Shown here: positions 1 through 7,992 of the stretch, piece after piece
Layout: each line of letters opens with the position of its first letter
Position numbering within the stretch: position 1 is the stretch's first letter
Assembly: GCA_020634875.1 (NCBI GenBank)
Contig: JACKAX010000007.1
Span: 62,001 to 126,000, forward strand
DNA: 64,000 nucleotides
DNA from: Anaerolineales bacterium
Lineage (GTDB): Bacteria > Chloroflexota > Anaerolineae > Anaerolineales > JABWBV01
Direction of reading: 5' to 3'
Program-made: the position numbers and the translations under genes
The notes under the pieces: model-generated
What the model saw: the letters and a program-made list of their open reading frames with translations, nothing else
The model's database searches: none
Told to the model about the DNA's origin: nothing

Positions 1-2
1 TG

Positions 3-71
3 GATTTTGAAAAAGCCAAAAACGGGAAGGTGTACATAAACCCGTTGCCGGAAGGTGCAACCCCGAAGTAG
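3..71 (+). CDS. 3' end of an unidentified protein (5' end outside window)
   Basis: An open frame runs from the first bases of the window to a TAG at 69-71. Its last residues read DFEKAKNGKVYINPLPEGATPK, a plausible protein tail. The other two forward frames stop early. A strong hairpin follows 14 bp downstream, as expected at the end of a transcription unit. Too little is visible to name the product. Confidence 0.45.
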   Translation, partial: DFEKAKNGKVYINPLPEGATPK

Positions 72-85
72 CCCCCGAAGTTAAA

Positions 86-118
86 AGGTGACACGCACCT
101 TGAAGGTGCGTGTCACCT
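86..118. terminator. perfect 16-bp inverted repeat, likely bidirectional terminator
   Basis: Arms 86-101 (AGGTGACACGCACCTT) and 103-118 are perfectly complementary. The element lies between the converging ends of the partial gene at the left edge and the serine hydrolase at 132-2078. There is no long T tract, so it could instead be a dispersed palindromic repeat that protects mRNA ends. Confidence 0.5.
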
Positions 119-131
119 GAATGCCAATCAA

Positions 132-2078
132 CTAAAACTTCCAGCCTAACAAATTCCAGTAATTGGCAAACCAGATAAACGCGAGGGCGGCGAAAGCAAT
201 CAACGTGATGTGAACTCGTCCGAACAGGGAACCGTTTCCCGTTTGCCAGTTTCGCAGGGTGACTGCACCCAGCCATATCACCAACCCGATCACAATTAGC
301 GGAAGCGCCAGTAGTACATAAAACCATCCGGGAATGGGAGCGAACGGGGCAATCGACACCTGCCCCATCCGCATGATGATCCCCAACAAGAACACCAACC
401 CCAATCCACTTACTGTGCCTGCCAGACGCCGCGCGAGTTTCTCGTTCTGAGTGAAGTTCGCCTGCCGTTTCGTGATTCGGCGGAACAGCCCAGCGATAGG
501 CCAGCCGAGTACCGTCAAAAAGACGACCAACAACCCAACCAACAACAAACTCTGAAAACTATCGCTTTCATACCCAGGTACTTTCTCCGTCGCGATAGGA
601 ATGGCACCGAAAGTCATGAACTGGTGGGTGATGTTGCCGTCAGCATCTTCCTCAAAGGCCATGAGTTCGTCGCCATCGACTTCGTGAAAGAGAAAGGGGG
701 CGATGGGGTACCATTTGGTGGGCTCGCCCTGTCCGAGGGGAGGGAGGGTGGTTAGGGTTCCATCGTCGTTGGCAGTGACGGTGATTTGCAGGAGGGCGGC
801 GGGAGGCAGACCTTTTTCGGCAGTGTTGCGGGCGTAGCGGTTGTAGCGGTATTTGCCTGCAAAGTGGGTGAGGTCAGGGAGGGTGATGCGTTCGGGGATG
901 GTTGCATCCGCAGGCATGGGGAAGAATTCATCCAGGAAGGCAGTGATGAGGGGTTCGCGGATGTCTGTGCCGTTGAGGGGGTTCAGGCTGGTGTTCACAG
1001 AGACGAAGAAACCTGTGTTCTCCTCTGGCAGGAGGAAAAGCAGGCTGGAGAAGCCGGTCAGGTCGCCACCGTGCATGATGGCGCGGCGTCCGTTTTCGAA
1101 GTGCTCGTAGAAACCTACAGCAAAGCCGGGGAGGGCTGGGTTCTGAGTAAAGTGCTGGGTGTGCATTTCAGCGGCGGTTATCGGGGAGAGGAGGGGACTG
1201 CCGTTGTTGAGGTGAGCGATCATGAATTGGGCCATGTCCGGGGCGGTGGTATAGATAGAGCCTGCGGGGGCGACGTTGAGGTAGTCCAATGGGAGGGGTT
1301 GGTACGCTCCATTTGCATAAGCGTATCCAGTGGCGACACGGGAGAGGATGTCTGCCGGGGCGGGTTCAAGGAAGGTGCTGGAGGTCATGCCAAGGGGGGC
1401 GAAGATGTTTTGGGCGATGTATTCCGCATAGGGCAGGCCGGAGATTTTCTCAACGATGAGACCCGCGAGGGCGAGGCCATGGTTGGAGTAGCTGGTGTAT
1501 TGTCCGGGAGGCATGACGCGGGCAGGCATGTTGGCCGCGAGGTATTCATCGAGAGGGATGAGACCATCCGGGGTAAGCGCGCCCATGCCGGTAAGCTGTT
1601 CGTCAAAGCCACCGGTATGGGTGAGGAGGTTGATGACGGTGACGGGTTGGTCATAATTGCTTTCCAGATCGATTTCTGGGAGATAGTCGCTCACAGGAGC
1701 GTTAAGGTCAATTTTGCCTTGTTCAACAAGTTGCATGATGGCCGTAGCAGTGAAGAGTTTGGAGACGGAACCCGCGCGGAAGATGGTTTGGGCGGGTTCT
1801 ACCGGGGTTTGGTTTTCGACATTGGCAACGCCATAACCTTTGGTGAGGAGGATTTGCCTATCCTTGACGACGACGATGGTCGCGCCGGGGATGTGGGCGG
1901 AGGCCATGCGTTCAGTGAAAAAGGTGTCGAGGAAGGGTTCGATCGAAGTCTGATCGAGTTGGGAGGGTGATGGGGGTTGTTTTTCACCCCGCGTGGACGG
2001 GGAGGCTTCTGCCCGAGGGGCGAGGAAGAAGGAGAACAGGATGATGAGGGCGAGGAGAAGGTGTTTGGGGGTTTTCAT
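132..2078 (-). CDS. serine hydrolase, beta-lactamase/class C (PF00144) family, membrane-anchored
   Basis: Penicillin-binding/class C beta-lactamase-fold serine hydrolase of 648 residues. A signal peptide occupies about residues 1-25. The family motifs are present: SVSK at 104-107 (nucleophile Ser104, Lys107), YSN at 197-199, and HGG at 336-338, which replaces the KTG box. The last ~140 residues hold about four hydrophobic segments, so the catalytic domain is probably held outside the membrane. Substrate is unknown; such proteins act as peptidases, esterases or D-aminopeptidases. It is followed upstream by a TetR gene reading in the same direction, and a TetR-type palindrome lies just before its start codon, so substrate-responsive repression is likely. 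Confidence 0.85.
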   Translation of the reverse strand: MKTPKHLLLALIILFSFFLAPRAEASPSTRGEKQPPSPSQLDQTSIEPFLDTFFTERMASAHIPGATIVVVKDRQILLTKGYGVANVENQTPVEPAQTIFRAGSVSKLFTATAIMQLVEQGKIDLNAPVSDYLPEIDLESNYDQPVTVINLLTHTGGFDEQLTGMGALTPDGLIPLDEYLAANMPARVMPPGQYTSYSNHGLALAGLIVEKISGLPYAEYIAQNIFAPLGMTSSTFLEPAPADILSRVATGYAYANGAYQPLPLDYLNVAPAGSIYTTAPDMAQFMIAHLNNGSPLLSPITAAEMHTQHFTQNPALPGFAVGFYEHFENGRRAIMHGGDLTGFSSLLFLLPEENTGFFVSVNTSLNPLNGTDIREPLITAFLDEFFPMPADATIPERITLPDLTHFAGKYRYNRYARNTAEKGLPPAALLQITVTANDDGTLTTLPPLGQGEPTKWYPIAPFLFHEVDGDELMAFEEDADGNITHQFMTFGAIPIATEKVPGYESDSFQSLLLVGLLVVFLTVLGWPIAGLFRRITKRQANFTQNEKLARRLAGTVSGLGLVFLLGIIMRMGQVSIAPFAPIPGWFYVLLALPLIVIGLVIWLGAVTLRNWQTGNGSLFGRVHITLIAFAALAFIWFANYWNLLGWKF

Positions 2079-2090
2079 TTCAAATCCTTT

Positions 2091-2112
2091 TTATACATTC
2101 TTGTATGTATGA
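2091..2112. promoter_or_regulatory. putative TetR operator upstream of the serine hydrolase
   Basis: ATACATTCTTGTATGTAT is an imperfect palindrome directly before the hydrolase start. Its right half and flank (TGTATGTATGATTG) recur exactly at the second site before the TetR gene. Two copies of one palindrome, each in front of one gene of a regulator-target pair, suggest a TetR operator. Confidence 0.55.
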
Positions 2113-2131
2113 TTGCGAGTTAAAAAAATTT

Positions 2132-2746
2132 TTATTGAGCTACTAACCCATCCATAAAAACTTTGGCAAGGGCGGCAGCGTTTTCTTTGAGGGAATATGC
2201 GGCCCGGTGGGCTAGCCATTGGCTCGCAACACCGTTTTGATAAGCAAGAAAGGCACGTGCGCCTACGTGGGGGTCAAGCGTGGGAGGTAGTTCGCCTTCC
2301 TGGATGGAAGTTTGGATAAAGCCCGCAACCATTTCAACTGTGGAGATGGCTTCTTCTTTGCGTTTTTGGGCAAGCGCGGCTAATTCGGGGACATCACCTG
2401 TTTTGTAGTAGAAGAGTTCGGAGATTTCGCGGGTGCGGTCGTTTTCTTCGAGATAGGTCCAGGTATTGACCATCACACGGGTGCCGATTTGGTAGAAGTC
2501 GCCGCCTTGTTGGATCGCCTGGCCGATGATCTGTCCAAATTGAGCCGAAACTTCGGCGACCATTTCGATGTACAGTTCAGCTTTGCCACCAAAGTGGTGG
2601 TAGATTGCACCGCGGGTCACTTCAGCAGCCTCAGCGATGTCTTCTAGGCGGGTGGCATGGTAGCCTTTGCGACTGAAGACGGCGAGGGCGGCATCGAGGA
2701 GTTGTTGGCGGGTCTGGGCAGCTTCTTCCTGTGTTCGTTTAGCCAT
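2132..2746 (-). CDS. TetR/AcrR family transcriptional regulator
   Basis: 204 residues, normal TetR length. The N-terminal helix-turn-helix is clear at about residues 30-55 (TRLEDIAEAAEVTRGAIYHHFG, shown here as two joined helices with the diagnostic YHHF end). The C-terminal ligand-binding half is variable as usual. It lies directly upstream of the serine hydrolase on the same strand. Palindromes before both genes suggest autoregulation plus control of the hydrolase. The inducer cannot be guessed from sequence. Confidence 0.9.
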   Translation of the reverse strand: MAKRTQEEAAQTRQQLLDAALAVFSRKGYHATRLEDIAEAAEVTRGAIYHHFGGKAELYIEMVAEVSAQFGQIIGQAIQQGGDFYQIGTRVMVNTWTYLEENDRTREISELFYYKTGDVPELAALAQKRKEEAISTVEMVAGFIQTSIQEGELPPTLDPHVGARAFLAYQNGVASQWLAHRAAYSLKENAAALAKVFMDGLVAQ

Positions 2747-2750
2747 GCTT

Positions 2751-2773
2751 TACATACTATCATGTATGTATGA
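2751..2773. promoter_or_regulatory. putative TetR operator upstream of the TetR gene
   Basis: TACATACTATCATGTATGTATGA is read here in two parts: TACATACTATC and ATGTATGTATGA. It shares the 14-bp TGTATGTATGATTG with the site before the hydrolase. Its position 5 bp upstream of the regulator's ATG fits autorepression. Confidence 0.55.
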
Positions 2774-2804
2774 TTGATGTCAAGAGGTAATCTTATCGCT
2801 GGAC

Positions 2805-2833
2805 TTGTTCTGCTCTGTTGAAATCTGTACAAT
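2805..2833 (+). promoter_or_regulatory. sigma70-like promoter for the 2883 gene
   Basis: TTGTTC (2805-2810), a 17-bp spacer and TACAAT (2828-2833) form a good vegetative-type promoter. The start site would fall near 2840, leaving a leader of about 43 nt. Confidence 0.45.
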
Positions 2834-2882
2834 TCATGGGTGTTTTGATAAGCGATTTCACCTTTTGCCAACAGATTAAGTC

Positions 2883-3617
2883 ATGACAACGGACGAACTT
2901 CTTGCCTACATCTTCGATGGAAAACCCCACCCCCTCTCTCAACCGATGGCGGAATGGTTTAGTTCGTCCCGTTCATTTGTCACTTTCACTAACACTTTTC
3001 GCGACAAAATCCGCAAGAAAATCCGGGTAACGCAAAGCCTGGAAAGCACTCTAGACTTGCGGCTTGAACTGGAAACAGCCTATCTCCTACTTCAGGAAAA
3101 GGCTTTGCATGTGGTTTATGAACCTCTGCAAGCCGGACGCACTCGCAGCCCCGATTTCGCCGTCTCCTACACGACAAGCATCACCTTCATGGTCGAAGTG
3201 ACCCGTCTCCGTGCCGAACAAAAAGCTCTGGCAGATGAACCAACCCAAGCGCAAGCACCCGGGCTACAAGTGGACGAACGCCTTGCAGATGCAATTTGTA
3301 GCAAGTTGGGCCAGTTACAGCCCCAATACAGTAATATTCTGCTCGTTGGGGTTGATGATTTCCATCTTTCGGAGGGTGATCTGCGTGCGACGATGCTCCA
3401 CCTTCAGCATCGCGCGGAACAAGGGGATGCTGCTTTTTTACAGCGCTACCGTTTCCGAAGTCGGGGAGATTTCTTTCAGCAATTTCTGCGGTTGAGTGAA
3501 GTGTTTGTGCGTGCGACTGACTCGCCTGGCTCCCTGATCGTTTGGGTCAATCCACAGGCAAAGTCTCCTCTGCCGGGTAAGGTGAGGACGGTTTTGTACC
3601 GGAGTCACACTGTATAA
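2883..3617 (+). CDS. hypothetical protein with a possible PD-(D/E)XK-like core
   Basis: 244 residues, cytoplasmic, no signal peptide or membrane segment. I do not recognise the family. Around residues 68-118 there is a conserved-looking pattern: an acidic helix (LELETAYLL), then SPDFAVS, then FMVEVTRL about 12 residues later. This spacing matches the PD-(D/E)XK nuclease core, but the usual Lys is Thr in EVTR. It may therefore be an inactive or variant member. It stands alone with its own promoter, divergent from the TetR/hydrolase pair. The nuclease link is inference only. Confidence 0.7.
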   Translation: MTTDELLAYIFDGKPHPLSQPMAEWFSSSRSFVTFTNTFRDKIRKKIRVTQSLESTLDLRLELETAYLLLQEKALHVVYEPLQAGRTRSPDFAVSYTTSITFMVEVTRLRAEQKALADEPTQAQAPGLQVDERLADAICSKLGQLQPQYSNILLVGVDDFHLSEGDLRATMLHLQHRAEQGDAAFLQRYRFRSRGDFFQQFLRLSEVFVRATDSPGSLIVWVNPQAKSPLPGKVRTVLYRSHTV

Positions 3618-3693
3618 TGTGAATTATTCAGTTGGTTTAACAACTTTCTGAAAAGCCTATATCTAAACTTAATCTATAAAAGAGAGACTCTCC

Positions 3694-5037
3694 ATGTCCC
3701 AATTTGAAGTCCACGACCCAACCATCCTCGCCAACGCCCGCACCCTGATCGAAAAAACCAACCCCGCTGGGGCCGCGCAAGAAGTCCTCAACGCCGTTTC
3801 CCGCAATGAAGAATGGCGCGGCAAACGCTGTCTCAACCTGCTCGCCCCCGAAGCGCCCACCAGCCCCACCGTCCGCCGTTTGCTCGCGTCCGAGATCGGC
3901 ACCCGCGCGGCGGAGGGGCACATCGGGCGAGTCAACCGCTGGTTTGCCGGAACGCAGTACATTGACGAAGTCGAATCCCTCTGCGTCGAACTGCTCAAAA
4001 AAGCCTTCCGTTGCAACTACGCCGACCACCGGCTGATGGGCAGTATGCTCGGTAACATGACCGTGTACCACGCCCTCACCCAACCCGGCGACCGCGTGAT
4101 GACCGCCCCGCAACCGTTCGGCGGCCACTCCAGCAACCGCGCCGACGGCCCCGCCGGAACCCGCGGCGTCGAAATCTTCGACATCCCCTTCGACCCCGCC
4201 ACCCTCGAAGTGGACCTCGACAAATTTGAAGAAGAAGCCGGACGCATCCAGCCCAAACTCGTCGTGATGGGCATGTCCATGACCCTCTTCCCACTCCCTG
4301 TCAAAGAAATGGTAGACATCATCGCCCCGTGGGGCGGAAAATTTATCTACGATGGCGCGCATCAGGCCGGGTTGATCGCAGGCGGACAATTTCAAGACCC
4401 CCTTCGCGAGGGCGCGGCGATCCTGACCGGGTCGGCGGGCAAAACGTTTAGCGGCCCCCAAAGTGGGATGATTCTGTGGAATTCCCCTACGCTGACCGAA
4501 CCCATCACGACCGCGATCTTTCCCGTGCTGGCCGCCACGCATCAGGTCAACCGCGTCGCCGCGCTAGCCGTCGCCGCCGCCGAAATGCTCGAATTCGGGC
4601 AGGTGTACATGGCCCAAATCGTGAAAAACTCCCAAGCATTGGGCCGCGCCCTCGACGAACGCGGCATCCCTGTCCTCGCGGCAGACCGCGGTTACTCCCG
4701 TTCCCATCAAGTGATCGCCAACGTCCGCGCATTTGGCGGAGGCCTGGACGTGGCACACCGGCTCGCGGCGGCGAACCTGATCACGAACAAGAATCTCATC
4801 CCCGGCGACACCCCCGCCGACTGGGATCGCCCAAGCGGGCTACGAATGGGCACCATCGAAGTCACCCGCCTGGGCCTGATGGAAGCCGACATGGCAACGA
4901 TTGCCGATTTCATGGCGCGTGTGCTGGTCAAAGGCGAAGACACGGCCTCCGTCCAAAAAGATGTGGAGGCGTTCCGTTTGCCCTTGCAAGATTTTTATTA
5001 CAACTTTGACAACAGGTGGCCGAGGGACGCGAAATAA
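3694..5037 (+). CDS. serine hydroxymethyltransferase-like PLP-dependent enzyme
   Basis: 447-residue fold-type I PLP enzyme of the GlyA superfamily. YDGAHQAGLI (Asp220, His223) is the cofactor-binding stretch. TGSAGKTFSGPQ carries the Schiff-base lysine (Lys250). Canonical SHMT reads TTTTHKTLRGPR there, so this is a divergent paralogue rather than housekeeping GlyA. It could act on an alternative aldol substrate (methylserine, threonine-type transaldolase), but substrate is not readable. The start is preceded by a purine-rich AGAGAG. A DUF1697 gene follows after 2 bp, implying co-transcription. Confidence 0.8.
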   Translation: MSQFEVHDPTILANARTLIEKTNPAGAAQEVLNAVSRNEEWRGKRCLNLLAPEAPTSPTVRRLLASEIGTRAAEGHIGRVNRWFAGTQYIDEVESLCVELLKKAFRCNYADHRLMGSMLGNMTVYHALTQPGDRVMTAPQPFGGHSSNRADGPAGTRGVEIFDIPFDPATLEVDLDKFEEEAGRIQPKLVVMGMSMTLFPLPVKEMVDIIAPWGGKFIYDGAHQAGLIAGGQFQDPLREGAAILTGSAGKTFSGPQSGMILWNSPTLTEPITTAIFPVLAATHQVNRVAALAVAAAEMLEFGQVYMAQIVKNSQALGRALDERGIPVLAADRGYSRSHQVIANVRAFGGGLDVAHRLAAANLITNKNLIPGDTPADWDRPSGLRMGTIEVTRLGLMEADMATIADFMARVLVKGEDTASVQKDVEAFRLPLQDFYYNFDNRWPRDAK

Positions 5038-5039
5038 GT

Positions 5040-5579
5040 ATGCCCACCTACATCTCCCTTCTGCGCGGCATCAACCTCGGCGCACATTACAAAATCAAAA
5101 TGCCCGCTTTGACCGCCCTGTACGAAACGCTCGGTCTGGCGAATGTTCAAACCTATCTCCAAAGTGGCAACGTTGTCTTCACCAGCGAGGAAACGGATCG
5201 TACCCATTTGGAAAAAGCCATCAAAGCGAAAATCGAAGAAGCCTACGGATATGATGTACTTGTTTTGGTACTTGATGCAAATGAATTAATCCGCGTCTCC
5301 CAGGCAAACCCTTTCCTCACCGAACGAAACGAAGACCCGAACAGTCTGTACGTCACCTTTTTGGCTCACCCGCCCGATGAAGAACGCGTGCAGGGTTTTG
5401 TGCCCCCGAAGAGTGGGGAGGATGAATTCATTCTTGTTGGCAGCGTGATTTATGTCTTCTGCCCCAACGGATACGGGCGCACGAAGTTGACGAATAATTT
5501 GTTCGAGAACAAGTTGAAGGTGCAAGCAACGACGCGAAACTGGCGGACAGTGAGCGCATTGGTGGAGATGGTGAGTTAA
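5040..5579 (+). CDS. DUF1697 family protein
   Basis: 179 residues starting MPTYISLLRGINLG, the diagnostic DUF1697 opening, with the second signature VQTYLQSGNVVF. These are small cytoplasmic proteins of unknown function. I chose the ATG at 5040 because the conserved domain starts there. An in-frame upstream ATG lies inside the preceding SHMT-like gene. Only 2 bp separate it from that gene's stop, so the two are probably translated from one message. Confidence 0.85.
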   Translation: MPTYISLLRGINLGAHYKIKMPALTALYETLGLANVQTYLQSGNVVFTSEETDRTHLEKAIKAKIEEAYGYDVLVLVLDANELIRVSQANPFLTERNEDPNSLYVTFLAHPPDEERVQGFVPPKSGEDEFILVGSVIYVFCPNGYGRTKLTNNLFENKLKVQATTRNWRTVSALVEMVS

Positions 5580-5610
5580 AATATTTCGCTTTAGTAGAGG
5601 AGGATACCCT

Positions 5611-7173
5611 ATGAAACGTAACAGCTTTATTCTTTTGATCGTTCTCTTTGCCGGGTTGGTTTTTGCCCTACAATTCCAGTCCGCCTCTGCCGACATGGCC
5701 CCGCCCCCTCCCGCCATCGGCTCAGACCTGTACCCCACGATTGAAAACACGAAGGTGCGGATGGTGTCCGAATCCGTGTTGATGGACATCGCTGGTTATA
5801 GCGAAAACCCCTGGGGGGAGGCACGTGTCACCGCTGAGTTTTTCATGCAAAACATGGGGGATACGACTGAAGAAATGCGGGCGCGGTTCCCTTTGAATTT
5901 TGCGGAATATCAACTCAAAGAGGAATTGGAAAGCGGGGAGGAGTTTTGCGACTTCATCGGCGCGCCTGCCATTGAAACCATTGATGTGTGGGTGAATGAG
6001 CAAAAAGTCCCCGTTGAGATCACAACAAAAATGGTGGTTGATCCATTAGCCTCGAATGAAGAAGTGGGGGAAGTCAACATCACCCTTCCCTGTTGGGCGC
6101 ATTTTAATGTCGTTTTCCCGCCTGGCGAGGAAGTGGTTGTTAAGATCGCCTATACCGCCTCGGGATACGATCACCGAGGCAATGGAATGAGTTATGAAAG
6201 CCGCTCCAGTGAGAGAGGCACCACCGAGTTTTCATACGTGTTGGGTACAGGGGCCGGATGGTTTGACACGATTGGCAAAGCGGATATCGTTGCTCGTTTG
6301 CCTTACGATGTGACGGATATAAATCTTTGGTCGTGCTATCCCGAAGATTGCGTGATTTCAGGAAAGGAGATTTCCTGGCATTACGAAGATTTTGAGCCAC
6401 AGGGAAACGTGACAATAGACATTATCAAACCAACCGTCTGGCAAAGGGTGTTGAATGAAACCGCGAATCTCCGAAAGAATCCAAATGATGGCGAATCATG
6501 GGGAAGACTGGCAAAGGCTTACAAGGATTCTCTTTGGAACTCCAAAGGTGTAATCGCGTTTAACGATGATGAACCCCAGAGAGACCTTTATTTCCTCAGC
6601 AAAGACGCCTACCAAAAATCCACCGAACTACTCCCAAACGACGCCGACTGGCACTATGGTTTTGCTGATTTGCTTTGCCGCTTTGCTATATGGGGTAGTA
6701 TGGGGGATGGTGAAGCCCCACGCGAAGATTGGGTTGCCTGCGTGGAGCAACTTAAATTTGCTTTAGACATTAACCCTTTCCATGAACAAGCAAATGCCCT
6801 ACTTCAAGAATTTTATGAATATCCACCCATTGGCCCAAAACTCGTTGACCTCTCCGGCCCCGAACCCATCTACCTGATCCTCACGCCCCAACCCACTGCG
6901 ACCGCAACCCCCCTTCCCAGCAATACCCCGATCCCCACCCTTCACCCGACCGCAACCCGCGCCTCCGAAAATACTGCGACCACCACCCTTGTTCTAACTT
7001 CCACCTCTGTTCCCACCCGTGCCCAAACTTCCACCGCCACCGATTCGCCACCCTCTCCAATCTCCACACCCGCCTCGCCTGCCACCTCTGGAAACGCAAC
7101 CGTTTTCGTTGTGTTCGGTGCAGGGTTGGTGCTGGTGTTGCTAATCGGGTTGGCGTTCAGGAGGAAGAAATGA
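5611..7173 (+). CDS. secreted, C-terminally membrane-anchored protein with TPR-like region
   Basis: 520 residues. A signal peptide (1-27) is followed by a beta-rich extracellular region to about residue 270. Next comes a helical TPR-like stretch (SWGRLAKAYKD, YQKSTELLPNDADWHYGFADLL). A long Thr/Pro-rich linker of about 80 residues leads to a single C-terminal membrane helix ending in RRKK. The layout is of a surface protein on a stalk. The family is not recognised with certainty, and function is unknown. A purine-rich ribosome site (AGAGGAGGA) precedes the ATG. Confidence 0.8.
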   Translation: MKRNSFILLIVLFAGLVFALQFQSASADMAPPPPAIGSDLYPTIENTKVRMVSESVLMDIAGYSENPWGEARVTAEFFMQNMGDTTEEMRARFPLNFAEYQLKEELESGEEFCDFIGAPAIETIDVWVNEQKVPVEITTKMVVDPLASNEEVGEVNITLPCWAHFNVVFPPGEEVVVKIAYTASGYDHRGNGMSYESRSSERGTTEFSYVLGTGAGWFDTIGKADIVARLPYDVTDINLWSCYPEDCVISGKEISWHYEDFEPQGNVTIDIIKPTVWQRVLNETANLRKNPNDGESWGRLAKAYKDSLWNSKGVIAFNDDEPQRDLYFLSKDAYQKSTELLPNDADWHYGFADLLCRFAIWGSMGDGEAPREDWVACVEQLKFALDINPFHEQANALLQEFYEYPPIGPKLVDLSGPEPIYLILTPQPTATATPLPSNTPIPTLHPTATRASENTATTTLVLTSTSVPTRAQTSTATDSPPSPISTPASPATSGNATVFVVFGAGLVLVLLIGLAFRRKK

Positions 7174-7213
7174 TTGCTCCAAAAACCTTTGCGTCCTTCG
7201 CGTTAATTAAACC

Positions 7214-7903
7214 ATGAACACCCTAGAACCACACCGCAAAGCCCTCAACACCAAAATCACCCACCTCCGCGAACTTCTCACGAGTGGCGAAAATTTCGAC
7301 GAAGCTATCGCCCTCTTCTACCGCGTCCACGCGCAACTGCACAGCGCGCCCGTCTCCAACTCCGGCGAATGGTCGTTTGAAGATGCCCTCCTCGACGATC
7401 TGACCGAGGCCCAATTTCGCCGCGTGCCCGCAAACGAAGACCCGTCAGGCCATTCCATTGCCTGGGCACTTTGGCACGTCACCCGCATCGAAGACACCAC
7501 GATGAACCTGCTCGTGGCCGGAACGCCGGAAATTCTGTACGAGGGCGACTGGCTCTCCCAAATGAACGCGCCCCTTCAGCATTCCGGGAATGAGATGTCC
7601 GCCGAAGAAATCGCCGCGTTCAGCCAGCAGGTGGATTTCGCGGCGTTGCGCGCGTATCGGGCCTCGGTGGGGCGACGCACGCGGGAGGTGGTTGCCACGC
7701 TCACCCCCGCCGATCTGCCGAAGAAGGTAGACCCCGCGCGGTTGGCGCAGGTGATGGCAAAGGGTGCCCTCATCGAGGCCGCGTCCGGCATCCGCGATTA
7801 TTGGGGCGGGCGCACCATTGCCGGGTTATTGCTCATGCCCGCGTCCCGGCATATTCTTGTTCACTTTAACGAAATTTTAGGGCTGAAAAAGAAAAGGGCG
7901 TAA
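7214..7903 (+). CDS. DinB-fold (DUF664-like) protein
   Basis: 229 residues with the four-helix metal-binding DinB/YfiT pattern: HSIAWALWHVTRIED in the first half and a C-terminal HILVHFNEI, which supply candidate metal-ligand histidines. Family members include thiol S-transferases and stress-induced proteins; the reaction here is unknown. It converges with the GH1 gene, and a heptamer inverted repeat fills the junction. Confidence 0.8.
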   Translation: MNTLEPHRKALNTKITHLRELLTSGENFDEAIALFYRVHAQLHSAPVSNSGEWSFEDALLDDLTEAQFRRVPANEDPSGHSIAWALWHVTRIEDTTMNLLVAGTPEILYEGDWLSQMNAPLQHSGNEMSAEEIAAFSQQVDFAALRAYRASVGRRTREVVATLTPADLPKKVDPARLAQVMAKGALIEAASGIRDYWGGRTIAGLLLMPASRHILVHFNEILGLKKKRA

Positions 7904-7931
7904 CAAGAAAAATTGGACACAGATGAACATG

Positions 7932-7992
7932 GTGATAAGTGATAAAGTGATAAGTGCAACCTGCTACTCATCACTTTATCACTCATCACTCG
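7932..7992. repeat. inverted heptamer (GTGATAA) array between convergent genes
   Basis: Three forward GTGATAA-type units (7932-7956) are followed by the complementary series (7966-7992). The nearly perfect 17-bp arms can fold into a hairpin. The array lies between the convergent DinB and GH1 genes and contributes the GH1 stop codons (TGATGA). It may act as a bidirectional terminator. The same heptamer family occurs at 11060-11105. Confidence 0.7.

Noticed and set aside
786..1970. 394-residue open frame antisense to the serine hydrolase
   Set aside because: Shadow of a GC-biased real gene: no ribosome site, Gly/Glu/Val-biased composition and no domain, while the opposite strand has full catalytic motifs.
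2836..2886. 16-codon ORF upstream of the 2883 gene, overlapping its start as ATGA
   Set aside because: The best promoter (TACAAT 2828-2833) would start transcription near 2840, after this ATG, and there is no ribosome site.
3637..4542. 301-residue open frame antisense to the SHMT-like gene
   Set aside because: Composition and lack of motifs mark it as a shadow of the PLP enzyme, whose lysine and aspartate motifs are clear.
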